Positions 34,711 through 44,800 of a DNA stretch of 52,574 bases are shown piece after piece. A program made the translations under genes and the position numbers. Within the stretch, counting starts at the first letter, position 1. Each line of letters starts with the position of its first letter. Below the pieces are notes generated by a model. It was given only the letters and a program-made list of their open reading frames with translations. It searched no databases and was not told the origin of the DNA. The stretch is from Phenylobacterium sp. (GTDB taxonomy: Bacteria > Pseudomonadota > Alphaproteobacteria > Caulobacterales > Caulobacteraceae), in the NCBI RefSeq assembly GCF_030698145.1, contig NZ_JAUYNW010000131.1, positions 1 to 52,574 of the forward strand, in the 5' to 3' direction.

Positions 34711-35700
34711 ATGTTCCGTGCGTCTGTGATCGTCGCCTTGCTCCTCGGTCTCGCGGCGTGCGGACGCGACGAGGCGCGCGCGCCGTTCGCCGAGAGCCGG
34801 GTTCCACCATCGCTGGGCGCGAGGTTCCAGCCCCCCGAGGGTTGGGCCTGGGGGTTCATCCGCACGGGCCTCAATCCCGTTCAGCGCTATGGCGTGGCCA
34901 GCACCTCGCGGGTTCCCCGCGCCATCGTGGTCATCACGCCCGGCTATGGCGAGAGCGCTGAGGTCTGGTTTGAGACGGTTCGCGACCTGGTGGCGGAGGG
35001 CTACACGGTCTGGATCCTCGACCGCGCCGGCCAAGGCGGGTCCGAGCGCTTCGTGCTGCCCCGGGATCTGGGTCACGCCCCCAACTTCGACCCCGACGTC
35101 ACCGGCCTGATGCACCTCCTGAAGGTGGTGGTCCGCGCGCCGGATGAGACGCCGGTCGTGCTGCTGGGACACGCCGACGGCGCGGTCGTGGCCCTGGCGG
35201 CGGTCGAGGCGGGCCTGAGGGTCGACGGGGTCATCGCCTCCTCGCCCTGGCTGGAGCCGGGCGTCGCCCCATCGGTCGCCCTGCCCGGCGTCAACCGCCT
35301 GCCCCCGCCCGGCTGGCGGAGCTGGACCCGCGACGGACCCGACGACCTGGCGCGCAAGCACACTCACGACCCCTGGCGCGGCGCGGTCGGCCAGGCCTGG
35401 CAGACCGCCAATCCGGACCTACGGATGTCGGGTCCCAGCCGGGGCTGGACCGCCGCGCACCGCACCATGAGCCGCAAGGTGGCCAATCGCGCCGCCTCTG
35501 CGCGGACGTCCATCCTGATGCTGAACCCCGGTTCGGAGAGCGCGTCGCTATGCGCAAGGGCCCCGGAATGCCGGACGGTTCCGATCGCCGCGGCGCGCCG
35601 CGCCCTGCACTTGGAAGCCGATCCATGGCGCGGTATCTGGCGGACGGAGGTTTTGAAGTTCATCGCCAGCGCCGTCTCTGCACGTCGCGTTAATCCGTAA
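34711..35700 (+). CDS. alpha/beta-hydrolase-like lipoprotein with degenerate active site
   Basis: Protein of 329 residues with a lipoprotein signal (hydrophobic [12 protein letters not shown], lipobox LAAC, Cys17) and an alpha/beta-hydrolase fold similar to lysophospholipase/monoacylglycerol lipase ([31 protein letters not shown]). The nucleophile elbow is G153-H-A-D-G157 instead of GxSxG, so the catalytic Ser is replaced by Ala. The positions expected for Asp ([10 protein letters not shown]) and His ([11 protein letters not shown]) also look substituted. It is probably a membrane-anchored non-enzymatic or altered protein. The ATG at 34711 is chosen for the signal peptide; GTG 34672 is possible. 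It is divergent from lipA. Confidence 0.75.
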   Translation: MFRASVIVALLLGLAACGRDEARAPFAESRVPPSLGARFQPPEGWAWGFIRTGLNPVQRYGVASTSRVPRAIVVITPGYGESAEVWFETVRDLVAEGYTVWILDRAGQGGSERFVLPRDLGHAPNFDPDVTGLMHLLKVVVRAPDETPVVLLGHADGAVVALAAVEAGLRVDGVIASSPWLEPGVAPSVALPGVNRLPPPGWRSWTRDGPDDLARKHTHDPWRGAVGQAWQTANPDLRMSGPSRGWTAAHRTMSRKVANRAASARTSILMLNPGSESASLCARAPECRTVPIAAARRALHLEADPWRGIWRTEVLKFIASAVSARRVNP

Positions 35701-35705
35701 TATCA

Positions 35706-35767
35706 ATATGTTACGACCACATTTTGCCGCGAAACTAACGGTTCGGCCCTCACGGTCTGTAACATAT
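35706..35767. promoter_or_regulatory. imperfect inverted repeat upstream of the Aas-like gene
   Basis: ATATGTTACGACC (35706-35718) and GGTCTGTAACATAT (35754-35767) are inverse copies with a single extra base, separated by 35 bp in an AT-rich 105-bp spacer. The arms could bind a dimeric regulator or form a large stem at the 3' end of the preceding lipoprotein gene; no T tract follows, so an operator is the better guess. Confidence 0.4.
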
Positions 35768-35805
35768 CTTTTCAATGACGGGCCCGGGCGATAGGCTCCG
35801 CCGCA

Positions 35806-37398
35806 ATGAGCATGGCGGGACGATCGGGGAGGTTGTCGCCTTTGTCGCGTAATCTGGAATCCACTGGGGCCGAGCTTTCGCTGTTCGACGCCCTCATCGC
35901 CGCGCGCGCCAAGTACGGCGCCAAGAAGCCGATCCTGGAAGACCAGGAGCGCAATCCGCTGACCTATACCGACCTGGTCCGCGGAGCCTTCGCCCTAGGC
36001 CGCAAGATCGCCGGCATGACCTCGCGGGGCGAGCACGTGGGCATCCTGCTGCCGTCCAGCTCGGCGGTCGTGGTCACGTTCTTCGGCCTGCACGCCTTCG
36101 GCCGCACGCCCACCATGCTGAACTTCACGGCGGGCATCCGTAATCTGAAGGCGGCCTGCGAGCTGGCCGGGGTCAAGCGCGTGCTGACGTCCCACCGCTT
36201 CGTCGAGCAGGGCAAGCTGCACGACCTGATCGACGCCCTGGAGACCGTGGCCCAGGTCACCTACCTTGAGGACGTGCGCGAGAAGATCGGCCTGGCCGAC
36301 AAGCTCTACGCCGCGGCCGCGGCTGCCCTGCCGATGAATTTCCGCGCCGAGACCAAGCCCTCGGACCCCGGCGTCATCCTGTTCACCTCGGGCAGCTTCG
36401 GCGCCCCGCGCGGCGTTGTGCTGACCCAGGCCAACCTGATCGCCAATGTGAACCAGATCGCGGCCCACATTCCGCTCGACCCGTCATGGGTGATGTTCAA
36501 TCCCCTGCCGACCTTCCACTGCTTCGGCCTGACCGGTGGAGCGCTGCTGCCGATCCTCAAGGGCATGAAGGCCTTCGAGTACCCATCGCCCCTGCACGTC
36601 AAGCAGATCCCGCCGCTGATCAAGGATACCGGCGCCTCGATCCTGTTCGCCACCGACACCTTCCTGAACCAGTACGCCCGCGCCGCCGATCCGGGCGAGC
36701 TCTCGGGCCTGCAGTTCATCGTTTGCGGCGCTGAAAAGGTTCGCGAAGAGACCCACAACCTGATCCGTGACCGGTTCGGTGACGTGCCGGTGCTGGAGGG
36801 CTACGGCGCGACCGAGGCCGCTCCGGTGATCGCGGTGAACAAGCCCACCGACAACCGTCGCGGTACGGTCGGCGGCCTGCTGCCCGGCATCGAGACCCGG
36901 CTGGAGCCGGTGGAGGGCATCCCGGGCGGCGGGCGGCTGTTTGTGCGCGGGGCCAACATCATGGCGGGCTACCTGACAGCGGGCGGCGTGATCGAGTCCC
37001 CGCCCGACGGCTGGCACGACACCGGCGACGTGGTCGACATCACCGAGGACGGCTGGATCAAGATCCTCGGCCGGGTGAAGCGCTTCGCCAAGGTGGGTGG
37101 TGAGATGGTCTCGCTGACGGCCGCCGAGGACATCGCCACCGCCGTCTGGCCCAACAGCCGCCACGCGGTGATCGCCATGCCCGACGCCAAGAAGGGCGAG
37201 CGCCTGGTGCTGGTCACCGACCGCCGCGATGCGGACTCGACCCCGTTGGTGGCCCACGCCCAGGCGATCGGCGCGCCCGAACTGGCCGTGCCGCGCAAGA
37301 TCATCAAGGTGACCGAGGTCCCGGTGCTTGGCACCGGCAAGACCGACTATGTGGCGATCCAGCGGATGGCGGAAGCCGACGGACTGCGCGCCGCCTGA
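35806..37398 (+). CDS. AMP-dependent acyl-ACP/CoA synthetase (Aas-like)
   Basis: Adenylate-forming enzyme of 530 residues. Motif I is modified to FTSGSFGAPRGVVLTQANL (residues about 197-215). Later motifs are GYGATEAAPVIAVN, the adenine-binding DGWHDTGDVVDI with the key Asp, GRVKRFAKVGGEMVSL and the catalytic Lys in VLGTGKTDY. The overall pattern matches the synthetase half of Aas (2-acyl-GPE acyltransferase/acyl-ACP synthetase), used for fatty acid recycling into phospholipids; an acyl-CoA ligase is the alternative. The lysophospholipase-like lipoprotein just upstream fits a lipid-turnover context. Confidence 0.83.
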   Translation: MSMAGRSGRLSPLSRNLESTGAELSLFDALIAARAKYGAKKPILEDQERNPLTYTDLVRGAFALGRKIAGMTSRGEHVGILLPSSSAVVVTFFGLHAFGRTPTMLNFTAGIRNLKAACELAGVKRVLTSHRFVEQGKLHDLIDALETVAQVTYLEDVREKIGLADKLYAAAAAALPMNFRAETKPSDPGVILFTSGSFGAPRGVVLTQANLIANVNQIAAHIPLDPSWVMFNPLPTFHCFGLTGGALLPILKGMKAFEYPSPLHVKQIPPLIKDTGASILFATDTFLNQYARAADPGELSGLQFIVCGAEKVREETHNLIRDRFGDVPVLEGYGATEAAPVIAVNKPTDNRRGTVGGLLPGIETRLEPVEGIPGGGRLFVRGANIMAGYLTAGGVIESPPDGWHDTGDVVDITEDGWIKILGRVKRFAKVGGEMVSLTAAEDIATAVWPNSRHAVIAMPDAKKGERLVLVTDRRDADSTPLVAHAQAIGAPELAVPRKIIKVTEVPVLGTGKTDYVAIQRMAEADGLRAA

Positions 37399-37438
37399 CG
37401 ATCAACGCGGCCGCGGGGCCGTCTAGGGGGAGACCTTT

Positions 37439-37834
37439 ATGCCGAACCTCAGCCTTTGGACGCCGCGGGTGCTCAGCATCCTGCGGTTGATCACCGCCCT
37501 GCTCTTCATGCAGCACGGCTTGATGAAGCTGTTCGACTTCCCGGGGCCGCAGCCGGGCGCGCCCGATCCCCTGCCGCCGATCCTGATGGCGGCCGCCTGG
37601 CTCGAAGTGATCGGCGGCGGCCTGATCGCCGTCGGCCTCTTCACCCGCATCGTGGCGTTCGTCTGCTCGGGTCAGATGGCGGTGGCCTATATCGTCGCCC
37701 ATGGCAGCCAGGGCTTCTGGCCCGCGCTGAACCAGGGCGAACTGGCGATCATGTTCTGCTTCGTCTTCCTCTATCTGGTGTTCGCGGGGGGCGGAGCCTG
37801 GAGCATCGACGCCCAGGTCCGTAAGCGGCCCTGA
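37439..37834 (+). CDS. DoxX family membrane protein
   Basis: Small integral membrane protein of 131 residues with about four helices (LRLITALLFMQHGLMKLF, ILMAAAWLEVIGGGLIAVGLF, IVAFVCSGQMAVAYIVAH, LAIMFCFVFLYLVFAGGGAW). DoxX/DoxD-like proteins are linked to redox and oxidative stress, but function varies. A strong GGGGGAGA ribosome-binding site precedes the ATG. It lies 40 bp after the Aas-like gene on the same strand and is convergent with the MCP-like gene. Confidence 0.85.
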   Translation: MPNLSLWTPRVLSILRLITALLFMQHGLMKLFDFPGPQPGAPDPLPPILMAAAWLEVIGGGLIAVGLFTRIVAFVCSGQMAVAYIVAHGSQGFWPALNQGELAIMFCFVFLYLVFAGGGAWSIDAQVRKRP

Positions 37835-37840
37835 GTGGAA

Positions 37841-38617
37841 TCAGGTTGCGGCGGGCAAACTCAAGGCTTCCAGCGCGCGACCGACACTGCCGGCCGCAGC
37901 TTGAGTCTGCTCGCTCAAGGCTTTGATTTCTTGAGCGATCACGGCGAAGCTGCGGCCCGCCTCGCCGGCCCGAGCCGCCTCAATGAGGGCGTTGAAGGCG
38001 ATCAGCTTGACGCGCAGGCCGAGCGTCTCGATCTCCGACAGCGTCGAGACGGCCATGCGGCGGGCCTCCTCGGTGTGCGCCTTCTCCGACCGAATGGCCG
38101 TCGAGAGGTCGGCCTCGAAGGCGCGCGCAATGCGGTTCAAAGCGGCGAGCAACTCGCCAGCCGTCAGGTCCGCGAGGGCGACCAGCTGCGGCTGGGCGGG
38201 ATCGCCGCGCCCGAGCCGAAGCGCGCAGTCTTCGGCCTCGACGGCGAACCGCTCGATGAGCTTGAGATAGGCGCTCTCCTCGCCGTGGAGTAGGCGGCCC
38301 ACACTTTGTGAGAACAGGGGCGGCAGGTCGGTCGCGGCGTCACCTTCGACCAGGATGCGGCTGTTGGTGCGGAACTCGGCCAGGGCTTCGGCGGCCTTGC
38401 GTATCAAGTCCTCCCGCGATCGTGGCGAGGATGCTCCACAGCTGAGGCCCAGGAACATGACGGTGCGGTGCGACAGCATCCGCTGCTTGCCAGAGAGGTT
38501 GATCAGGGCGCCGAGCGCGGCGCGCTCTCGATCGACCGCCTCAGCCCGCCGATCGGCGCTTCCACCTGGCTCGCTGGCCGATGTGATCGTACGCCCGGCC
38601 ACCATGGCGCAACACAT
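37841..38617 (-). CDS. soluble PilJ-N/MCP-tip-like protein
   Basis: Protein of 258 residues without membrane segments. Residues 37-52 (ALINLSGKQRMLSHRT) match the opening of PilJ/NarX-type sensor helices. Residues 195-238 (EIETLGLRVKLIAFNALIEAARAGEAGRSFAVIAQEIKALSEQ) match the kinase-contact hairpin tip of methyl-accepting chemotaxis proteins. The long methylation helices are nearly absent, so it is a minimal cytoplasmic transducer or decoy. The ATG at 38617 is preceded by GGAG; ATG 38605 is possible. No che genes are nearby. Function unknown. Confidence 0.7.
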   Translation of the reverse strand: MCCAMVAGRTITSASEPGGSADRRAEAVDRERAALGALINLSGKQRMLSHRTVMFLGLSCGASSPRSREDLIRKAAEALAEFRTNSRILVEGDAATDLPPLFSQSVGRLLHGEESAYLKLIERFAVEAEDCALRLGRGDPAQPQLVALADLTAGELLAALNRIARAFEADLSTAIRSEKAHTEEARRMAVSTLSEIETLGLRVKLIAFNALIEAARAGEAGRSFAVIAQEIKALSEQTQAAAGSVGRALEALSLPAAT

Positions 38618-38746
38618 CCTACCGCTCCATTAGCGACCCCGGACCGGTCACCCCGTCCCTTATGTCCTCAACCTTCGATGGAACAGGCACGCGCGCAGGT
38701 CCACCCGTCGACGGTGAAGCTCATACAAATGTTCGCTTCATATCGT

Positions 38747-38771
38747 CCGGCGCCTTCGGCGTAGGCGCCGG
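38747..38771. other. strong hairpin in 3' region of lpdA
   Basis: CCGGCGCC (38747-38754) and GGCGCCGG (38764-38771) form a perfect 8-bp stem with a 9-base loop, 45 bp after the lpdA stop. No T tract follows on either strand, so it is at best a weak terminator or RNA 3' stabiliser. The surrounding 198 bp (38618-38815) hold no gene I can support. Confidence 0.4.
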
Positions 38772-38815
38772 GGGTTAGAACCGGTGCAATCCGTGGGCCG
38801 AAGGGCCTGCGTGGG

Positions 38816-40216
38816 TCAGATGTGCAGGACCCGGCCGTAGGCGTCGAGGACGGACTCGTGCATCGCCTCGCTCATGGTCGGGTGCGGGAAGACCGTGGCC
38901 ATCAGCTCGGCCTCGGTGGCCTCCAGGGTGATCGCCAAGGTGAAGCCCTGGATCATCTCGGTGACCTCCGCCCCGATCAGGTGCGCGCCGATCAGCGCCC
39001 CGGTCTTCTCGTCGAAAACGGTCTTCACAAAGCCTTCGAGCTCGCCCGAGGCGATGGCCTTGCCATTCACCCGGAACGGGAAGCGGCCGACCTTGATCGC
39101 GAGCCCCTGCTCCTTGGCCTGGGCCTCGGTCAGGCCCACCGAGGCGATCTGCGGGTTCGAATAGGTGCAGCCCGGGATCGGGGAGGTCAGGTTGGCGGGC
39201 TTGAGGCCCGCGATGTGCTCAATGCAATGCACGCCCTCGTGGCTGGCCTTGTGGGCGAGCCAGGGGGGACCGGCCACATCGCCGATGGCGTAGAGGCCCG
39301 CGACGCCGGTGCCGCCGTGGCCGTCGGTGACCACGTGGCTCTTCTCGATCTTCACGCCCAGGCCCTCGAGGCCCAGGTCCTCGACATTGCCGGCGATGCC
39401 CACGGCGACGATGGCGACGTCGGCGGCGAGCGTCTCGGTCTTGCCGCCGGCCTCAAGCTCGATCGACACGCCGGTCCTTGACGTCGTCAACTTCTTGACG
39501 CTGGCCCCGACGCGGAACTTCAGGCCCCGCTTCTCGAAGGCCTTGTGGGCGGCCTTGGAAACCTCCTCGTCCTCCACCGGCAGGATACGCGGCAGGGCCT
39601 CGACGACGGTCACTTCCGAACCCAGGGCCCGGTAGAAGCTGGCGAATTCGATGCCGATGGCGCCCGAGCCGATCACCACCAGGGTCTTGGGCGTGGTCTT
39701 GGGGACCATGGCTTCGCGATAGGTCCAGACCCGTTCGCCGTCCGGCGCCAGGCCGATGGCCGGGATCGTGCGCGCCCGCGCCCCGGTCGCCAGGATCACG
39801 TGCTTGGCCTGGGCGCTGCGCGAGCCGCCGGCCTTGAGCGCCACCACGACCTTGGGAGCCCCCTGTCCCTTCTCGAGCTTGGCGATCCCCTCGATCACCT
39901 CGATCTTGTGCTTCTTCATCAGGAAGGCGACGCCGGCGTTGAGCTGGCCGGCCACCTTGCGAGAGCGTTCGATGACCTTGGAGAAGTCGAACGAAGCCTT
40001 CTCCACCTTCACGCCGTAGTCGGACAGGTGGCTCAGGTTCTCGTAGGCCTCGCCGGACTTGAGCAGGGCCTTGGTGGGGATGCATCCCCAGTTCAGGCAG
40101 ATGCCGCCCAGGGCCTCGCGCTCGACGATGGCGGTCTTAAAGCCGAGCTGGCTGGCGCGGATGGCGGTCACATAGCCGCCCGGCCCCGAACCGATGACGA
40201 TGACGTCGAAATCCAT
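38816..40216 (-). CDS. lpdA: dihydrolipoyl dehydrogenase (E3)
   Basis: FAD/NAD enzyme of 466 residues reoxidising dihydrolipoyl groups of 2-oxoacid dehydrogenases. It has the FAD motif VIGSGPGGYVTAIRASQLG at the N-terminus, the redox disulfide in GGICLNWGCIPTK (about residues 37-49), the NAD-binding VIGSGAIGIEFASFYRALG, the second FAD motif LYAIGDVAGPPWLAHKASHEG and the dimer-interface HPTMSEAMHE with the catalytic His-Glu. It is the last gene of the pyruvate dehydrogenase operon, 10 bp after pdhC. Confidence 0.96.
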   Translation of the reverse strand: MDFDVIVIGSGPGGYVTAIRASQLGFKTAIVEREALGGICLNWGCIPTKALLKSGEAYENLSHLSDYGVKVEKASFDFSKVIERSRKVAGQLNAGVAFLMKKHKIEVIEGIAKLEKGQGAPKVVVALKAGGSRSAQAKHVILATGARARTIPAIGLAPDGERVWTYREAMVPKTTPKTLVVIGSGAIGIEFASFYRALGSEVTVVEALPRILPVEDEEVSKAAHKAFEKRGLKFRVGASVKKLTTSRTGVSIELEAGGKTETLAADVAIVAVGIAGNVEDLGLEGLGVKIEKSHVVTDGHGGTGVAGLYAIGDVAGPPWLAHKASHEGVHCIEHIAGLKPANLTSPIPGCTYSNPQIASVGLTEAQAKEQGLAIKVGRFPFRVNGKAIASGELEGFVKTVFDEKTGALIGAHLIGAEVTEMIQGFTLAITLEATEAELMATVFPHPTMSEAMHESVLDAYGRVLHI

Positions 40217-40226
40217 GTGGCTAGCC

Positions 40227-41537
40227 TCAGACGATCATCGTGATGGGATCTTCGATCAGGGCCTTGAAGGCCTGCAGCCAACGGGCCCCGATGGCCCCGT
40301 CGACCACCCGATGATCGCAGGTGAGCGTGACGGTCATCACCGTGGCGACCTTGAGCTCACCGTTCTTGACGACCGGCCGCTGCTCGCCCGCCCCCACCGA
40401 CAGGATGCAGCCCTGCGGTTCGTTGATGATCGAGGCGAACGACTTGATGCCGAACATGCCCAGGTTGGACACCGAGAAGGTGCCGCCCTGGAACTCTTCG
40501 GGCTTCAACTTGCGGGTCCGGGCGCGCTCGGCCAGGTCCTTGGCTTCAACGGCGATCTGGGCCAGGCCCTTGGTCTCGCACTTGCGGATGATCGGGGTGA
40601 TCAGGCCACCGTCGATGGCCACCGCCATGGCGATGTCGGCGTTGTGGTGCATGGCGATGCCTTCGGGCGAATAGGAGGCGTTGGCCTCCGGCACCCGCGC
40701 CAGGGCCACGGCCGCGGCCTTCAGCACGAAATCGTTGACGCTGACCTTGACCCCCTGCTTCTCCAGCATGGCGTTGATCTTGGTCCGCGCCGCCAGCAGG
40801 CCGTCGATCTCCAGATCGATGGTCAGCGGGAAGTGCGGGATGTCGCGGAAGCTGTCGGTCATCCGCCGGGCGACGGTCTTCTTCATGCCGTCCAGGGGCA
40901 CGAGGTCGTAGGTCCCGTCGGGGATGCCCATCTGGGCCAGGCTCTGGACCTGGCGGGCCGGCGCGGGCGCTCCGGCGGCCGGCGCCGCGGCGGGGGTCTT
41001 GGCTGAGGGCGTGGCGCCCTCGACGTCGCGCTTGATGATCCGGCCGTGCGGGCCGGAACCCACGACCTTGGCGAGGTCCAGGCCCTTCTGCTCGGCGATC
41101 CGGCGGGCCAGGGGCGAGGCGAAGACCCGTTCGCCGTTGGTCTGGGCTGCGGGGGCCTGGGCCGCAGAGGTCTGGGCCGCAGGCGCGGCCTTGGCGGCCG
41201 GCGCGGGCTCAGCCGCCGCGGGTTTGGCCGCTTCGGCCTTGGGCGCTTCGGCCTTCGGAGCCTCGGCCTTGGGCGCGGGCGGTGCGGAGCCGGAGTCCTC
41301 GCCGGAGAGGCGGGCGATCGGGGTGTTGACCTTCACCCCCTCGGAGCCTTCCGCCACCAGGATGTCTTCGATGACGCCCTCGTCGACGGCCTCCACCTCC
41401 ATGGTGGCCTTGTCGGTCTCGATCTCGGCGATCACGTCTCCCGAGGAGACCTTGTCGCCCTTCTTCACGTGCCACTTGGCGAGCGTGCCCTCCTCCATGG
41501 TGGGAGACAGGGCGGGCATCAGGACGTCGATGGACAT
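40227..41537 (-). CDS. pdhC: pyruvate dehydrogenase E2, dihydrolipoamide acetyltransferase
   Basis: Transfers acetyl from lipoyl groups to CoA and forms the complex core. The 436-residue protein has one N-terminal lipoyl domain (residues 1-80, lipoylated K43 in EIETDKATM) and an Ala/Pro-rich flexible linker (about 90-135). A peripheral-subunit-binding domain ([19 protein letters not shown]) precedes the catalytic domain, which ends with [17 protein letters not shown] (HxxxDG). The start at 41537 is defined by [11 protein letters not shown]; the frame is open upstream inside the neighbouring gene. Its lipoyl-coding DNA repeats that of pdhB exactly over 75 bp. Confidence 0.96.
   Translation of the reverse strand: MSIDVLMPALSPTMEEGTLAKWHVKKGDKVSSGDVIAEIETDKATMEVEAVDEGVIEDILVAEGSEGVKVNTPIARLSGEDSGSAPPAPKAEAPKAEAPKAEAAKPAAAEPAPAAKAAPAAQTSAAQAPAAQTNGERVFASPLARRIAEQKGLDLAKVVGSGPHGRIIKRDVEGATPSAKTPAAAPAAGAPAPARQVQSLAQMGIPDGTYDLVPLDGMKKTVARRMTDSFRDIPHFPLTIDLEIDGLLAARTKINAMLEKQGVKVSVNDFVLKAAAVALARVPEANASYSPEGIAMHHNADIAMAVAIDGGLITPIIRKCETKGLAQIAVEAKDLAERARTRKLKPEEFQGGTFSVSNLGMFGIKSFASIINEPQGCILSVGAGEQRPVVKNGELKVATVMTVTLTCDHRVVDGAIGARWLQAFKALIEDPITMIV
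41455..41529 (-). repeat. 75-bp exact repeat, pdhC copy
   Basis: Identical, in the same orientation, to 43246-43320. It encodes the N-terminal lipoyl-domain segment from the shared [13 protein letters not shown] up to the following KKGD. Full DNA identity including synonymous positions points to recent duplication or gene conversion. Confidence 0.9.
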
Positions 41538-41553
41538 GGCTTTTCTGAACTCG

Positions 41554-41948
41554 TCAGGAAGGTTCGAGCGACAGGCGCGCCAGCTGGTCGGCGTTGGCCT
41601 CCCAGTTGGCGCCGTCGAAGGCGGTGATCTCGAGGCGCAGGGCCTCGTCCAGGCAGCGGGCGTTGACCGACCAGCCATCCGGGTTGGAGCGCGGGCGATA
41701 GAAGCTCTTGATCCCGCACTCCGAGCAGAACAGGTGACGCGCCACCCGGCTGTTGAAGGTGTATTCCGCGAGCCGCTCGGCGCCCTTGGTCAGCCGAAAC
41801 CGGCTCTCCGATACGATGACGTGCAGATAGCCCGTCTTGGCGCACATGGAGCAGTTGCAGCTCTGCGCCTCGACGACCTCAGGCAAGGCCACCTCGAACC
41901 GGACGCCGCCGCAATGGCAGCCCCCGGCGCGCCAGGTGAAGGGGTCGG

Positions 41949-41952
<4 letters not shown>
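41554..41952 (-). CDS. GFA-domain (CENP-V/glutathione-dependent formaldehyde-activating type) protein
   Basis: Zinc-binding protein of 132 residues of the GFA/Mss4-like family, with cysteine groups C12-H-C14, C32-N-C34-S-M-C37 and C76-S-E-C79 that bind two zinc ions. The members known best act on S-hydroxymethyl-glutathione, but most have unknown substrates. Its ATG overlaps the pdhB TGA by 4 bases, and it ends 16 bp before pdhC, so it is translated within the pyruvate dehydrogenase operon. A role near lipoyl or CoA thiols is speculation. Confidence 0.85.
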
Positions 41953-43321
<1,369 letters not shown>

Positions 43322-43325
<4 letters not shown>

Positions 43326-44368
43326 TGGGCGGCCTCCAGGTAGACGTCCGTATAGAGCTCGGAGGGGTCCGGTTCGGGACTGGTGCGGGCGAACTCGGCG
43401 GCGTCGGCGACGATGCGCTTGACCTCCGCGTCGATGGCCTTCAGGGCGACCTCGTCGGCCCAGCCGCGCTTGGTGAGCAGCTCCTGGGCGTGGTCGATGG
43501 GGTCGCGGGTCTTACGGACCTCGTCGACCTCGTCGCGGGTGCGGTACTTGGCCGGGTCGCTCATGGAGTGGCCGCGATAGCGGTAGGTCTTCATCTCGAG
43601 GATGTAGGGCCCCTTGCCCGAACGGGCGTGGGCGGCGGCCTTGCCGGCCGCGGCCTTGACCGCCAGCACGTCCATGCCGTCGACCTCCTCGCCCGGGATC
43701 AGGAACGAGGCGCCGCGCTTGTGCAGGCGCGTCTCGGCGGAGGAGCGCTCGATGGAGGTGCCCATGGCGTACTGGTTGTTCTCGATCACGTAGACGACCG
43801 GCAGGTTCCAGAGCTGGGCCATGTTGAAGCTCTCATAGACCTGACCCTGGTTGGCCGCCCCGTCTCCGAAATAGGTGAAGCTGACCTTCTTGTTGTCCCG
43901 GTAGTGGTTGGCCAGCGCCAGGCCCGTGCCCAGCGCCACCTGGGCGCCTACGATGCCGTGACCGCCGTAGAAATCGGCCTCGGTCGAGAACATGTGCATC
44001 GACCCGCCCTTGCCCTTGGACGATCCGCCGGCCCGGCCGGTCAGCTCGGCCATGACCTCGCGCGGATCCATGCCGCAGGCCAGCATGTGGCCATGGTCGC
44101 GGTAACCGGTGATCACCTGATCCCCCGGCTCCTTGATCGCCTGGACGCCGACCGCGATCGCCTCCTGACCGATGTAGAGATGGCAGAAGCCGCCGATCAG
44201 GCCCATGCCGTAAAGCTGTCCCGCCCGCTCCTCGAAGCGGCGGATCAGCAGCATGTCGCGATAGTATTTGAGAAGCTCGTCCTGGGTCACAGGTCCTTCT
44301 ACAACACCATTGACACCGGTGTCAGCACTCTTCCGCCGAGCAGCAGAGCCCGCTTGCCCACGCGCCAT
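43322..44368 (-). CDS. pdhA: pyruvate dehydrogenase E1 alpha
   Basis: Thiamine-diphosphate-dependent E1 alpha subunit of 348 residues. It contains [31 protein letters not shown] and the TPP motif starting [20 protein letters not shown] with the GDG...NQG pattern. The phosphorylation-loop region [15 protein letters not shown] is also present. The ATG at 44368 has GGGAGAG upstream. It is the first gene of pdhA-pdhB-GFA-pdhC-lpdA and follows ftsB on the same strand by 74 bp. A short N-terminal lead of about 25 residues precedes the conserved part. Confidence 0.96.
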
Positions 44369-44442
44369 TCGTCTCTCCCGTAGGATTGCATCATCGCGGT
44401 TACGCTCCGCGTTTCCGGTTGCCTAGAACGACTGAGTCCGCC

Positions 44443-44739
44443 CTAAGGCTTCAAGCGGATCACATAGTCGTTCGGATGCGCGAAGCCTAGCAGGGAACGG
44501 GCGCGTTCTTCCAGAAGATCGGCCGAAAGGCTCGTATCTCTCAGAAGCTGAGCACGCGCCTCCAAATCCTGCCTCTGGGTACGCAGAACCGCCAGTTCCT
44601 GGGTCTTTGCCGCAAGTGTGGCGTCGCGCTGGGTTGACGACAGGAGGCCCCGCTCACCCGTGAAGGCGTGGTACCCGAAATAGAAGATCAGGAACGCCAG
44701 GGCCGCTGTGGGCAAATAGGAACGAAGGCGGGCGAGCAC
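44443..44739 (-). CDS. ftsB: cell division protein FtsB (DivIC-like)
   Basis: Divisome protein of 98 residues. One membrane helix lies near residues 10-25 (LPTAALAFLIFYFGYHAF), then a coiled coil (about 32-70: LAAKTQELAVLRTQRQDLEA) and the conserved tail LLGFAHPNDYVI. It links FtsL and FtsQ during septal wall synthesis. The start is GTG with an AGGAG unusually far (about 15 bases) upstream. Location between enolase and pdhA is common in alphaproteobacteria. It may be cell-cycle controlled (see the TTAA-N7-TTAC site). Confidence 0.9.
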   Translation of the reverse strand: MLARLRSYLPTAALAFLIFYFGYHAFTGERGLLSSTQRDATLAAKTQELAVLRTQRQDLEARAQLLRDTSLSADLLEERARSLLGFAHPNDYVIRLKP

Positions 44740-44785
44740 GGGCGAATCTGAGACTCCTGAACACCGCTATCTCACGCATTCGTGC

Positions 44786-44800
44786 TTAATTTCAGGTTAC
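44786..44800. promoter_or_regulatory. candidate CtrA-like site upstream of ftsB
   Basis: TTAA-N7-TTAC differs by one base from the TTAA-N7-TTAA CtrA consensus known in Caulobacter and lies 47-61 bp upstream of the ftsB start. A GAATC (GANTC, the CcrM methylation motif) is at 44744-44748. The site overlaps the end of the symporter gene. Chance occurrence is possible for such short motifs. Confidence 0.3.

Noticed and set aside
38679..38764. 28-codon ORF starting MEQARAQVHPS upstream of the lpdA 3' end
   Set aside because: No ribosome-binding site, no similarity recognised, and no conserved composition; the end lies in a hairpin.
38747..38815. Possible tRNA-like element (GGTTAGAACC near a hairpin)
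   Set aside because: No acceptor, D or anticodon arms can be folded around it; only a simple stem is present.
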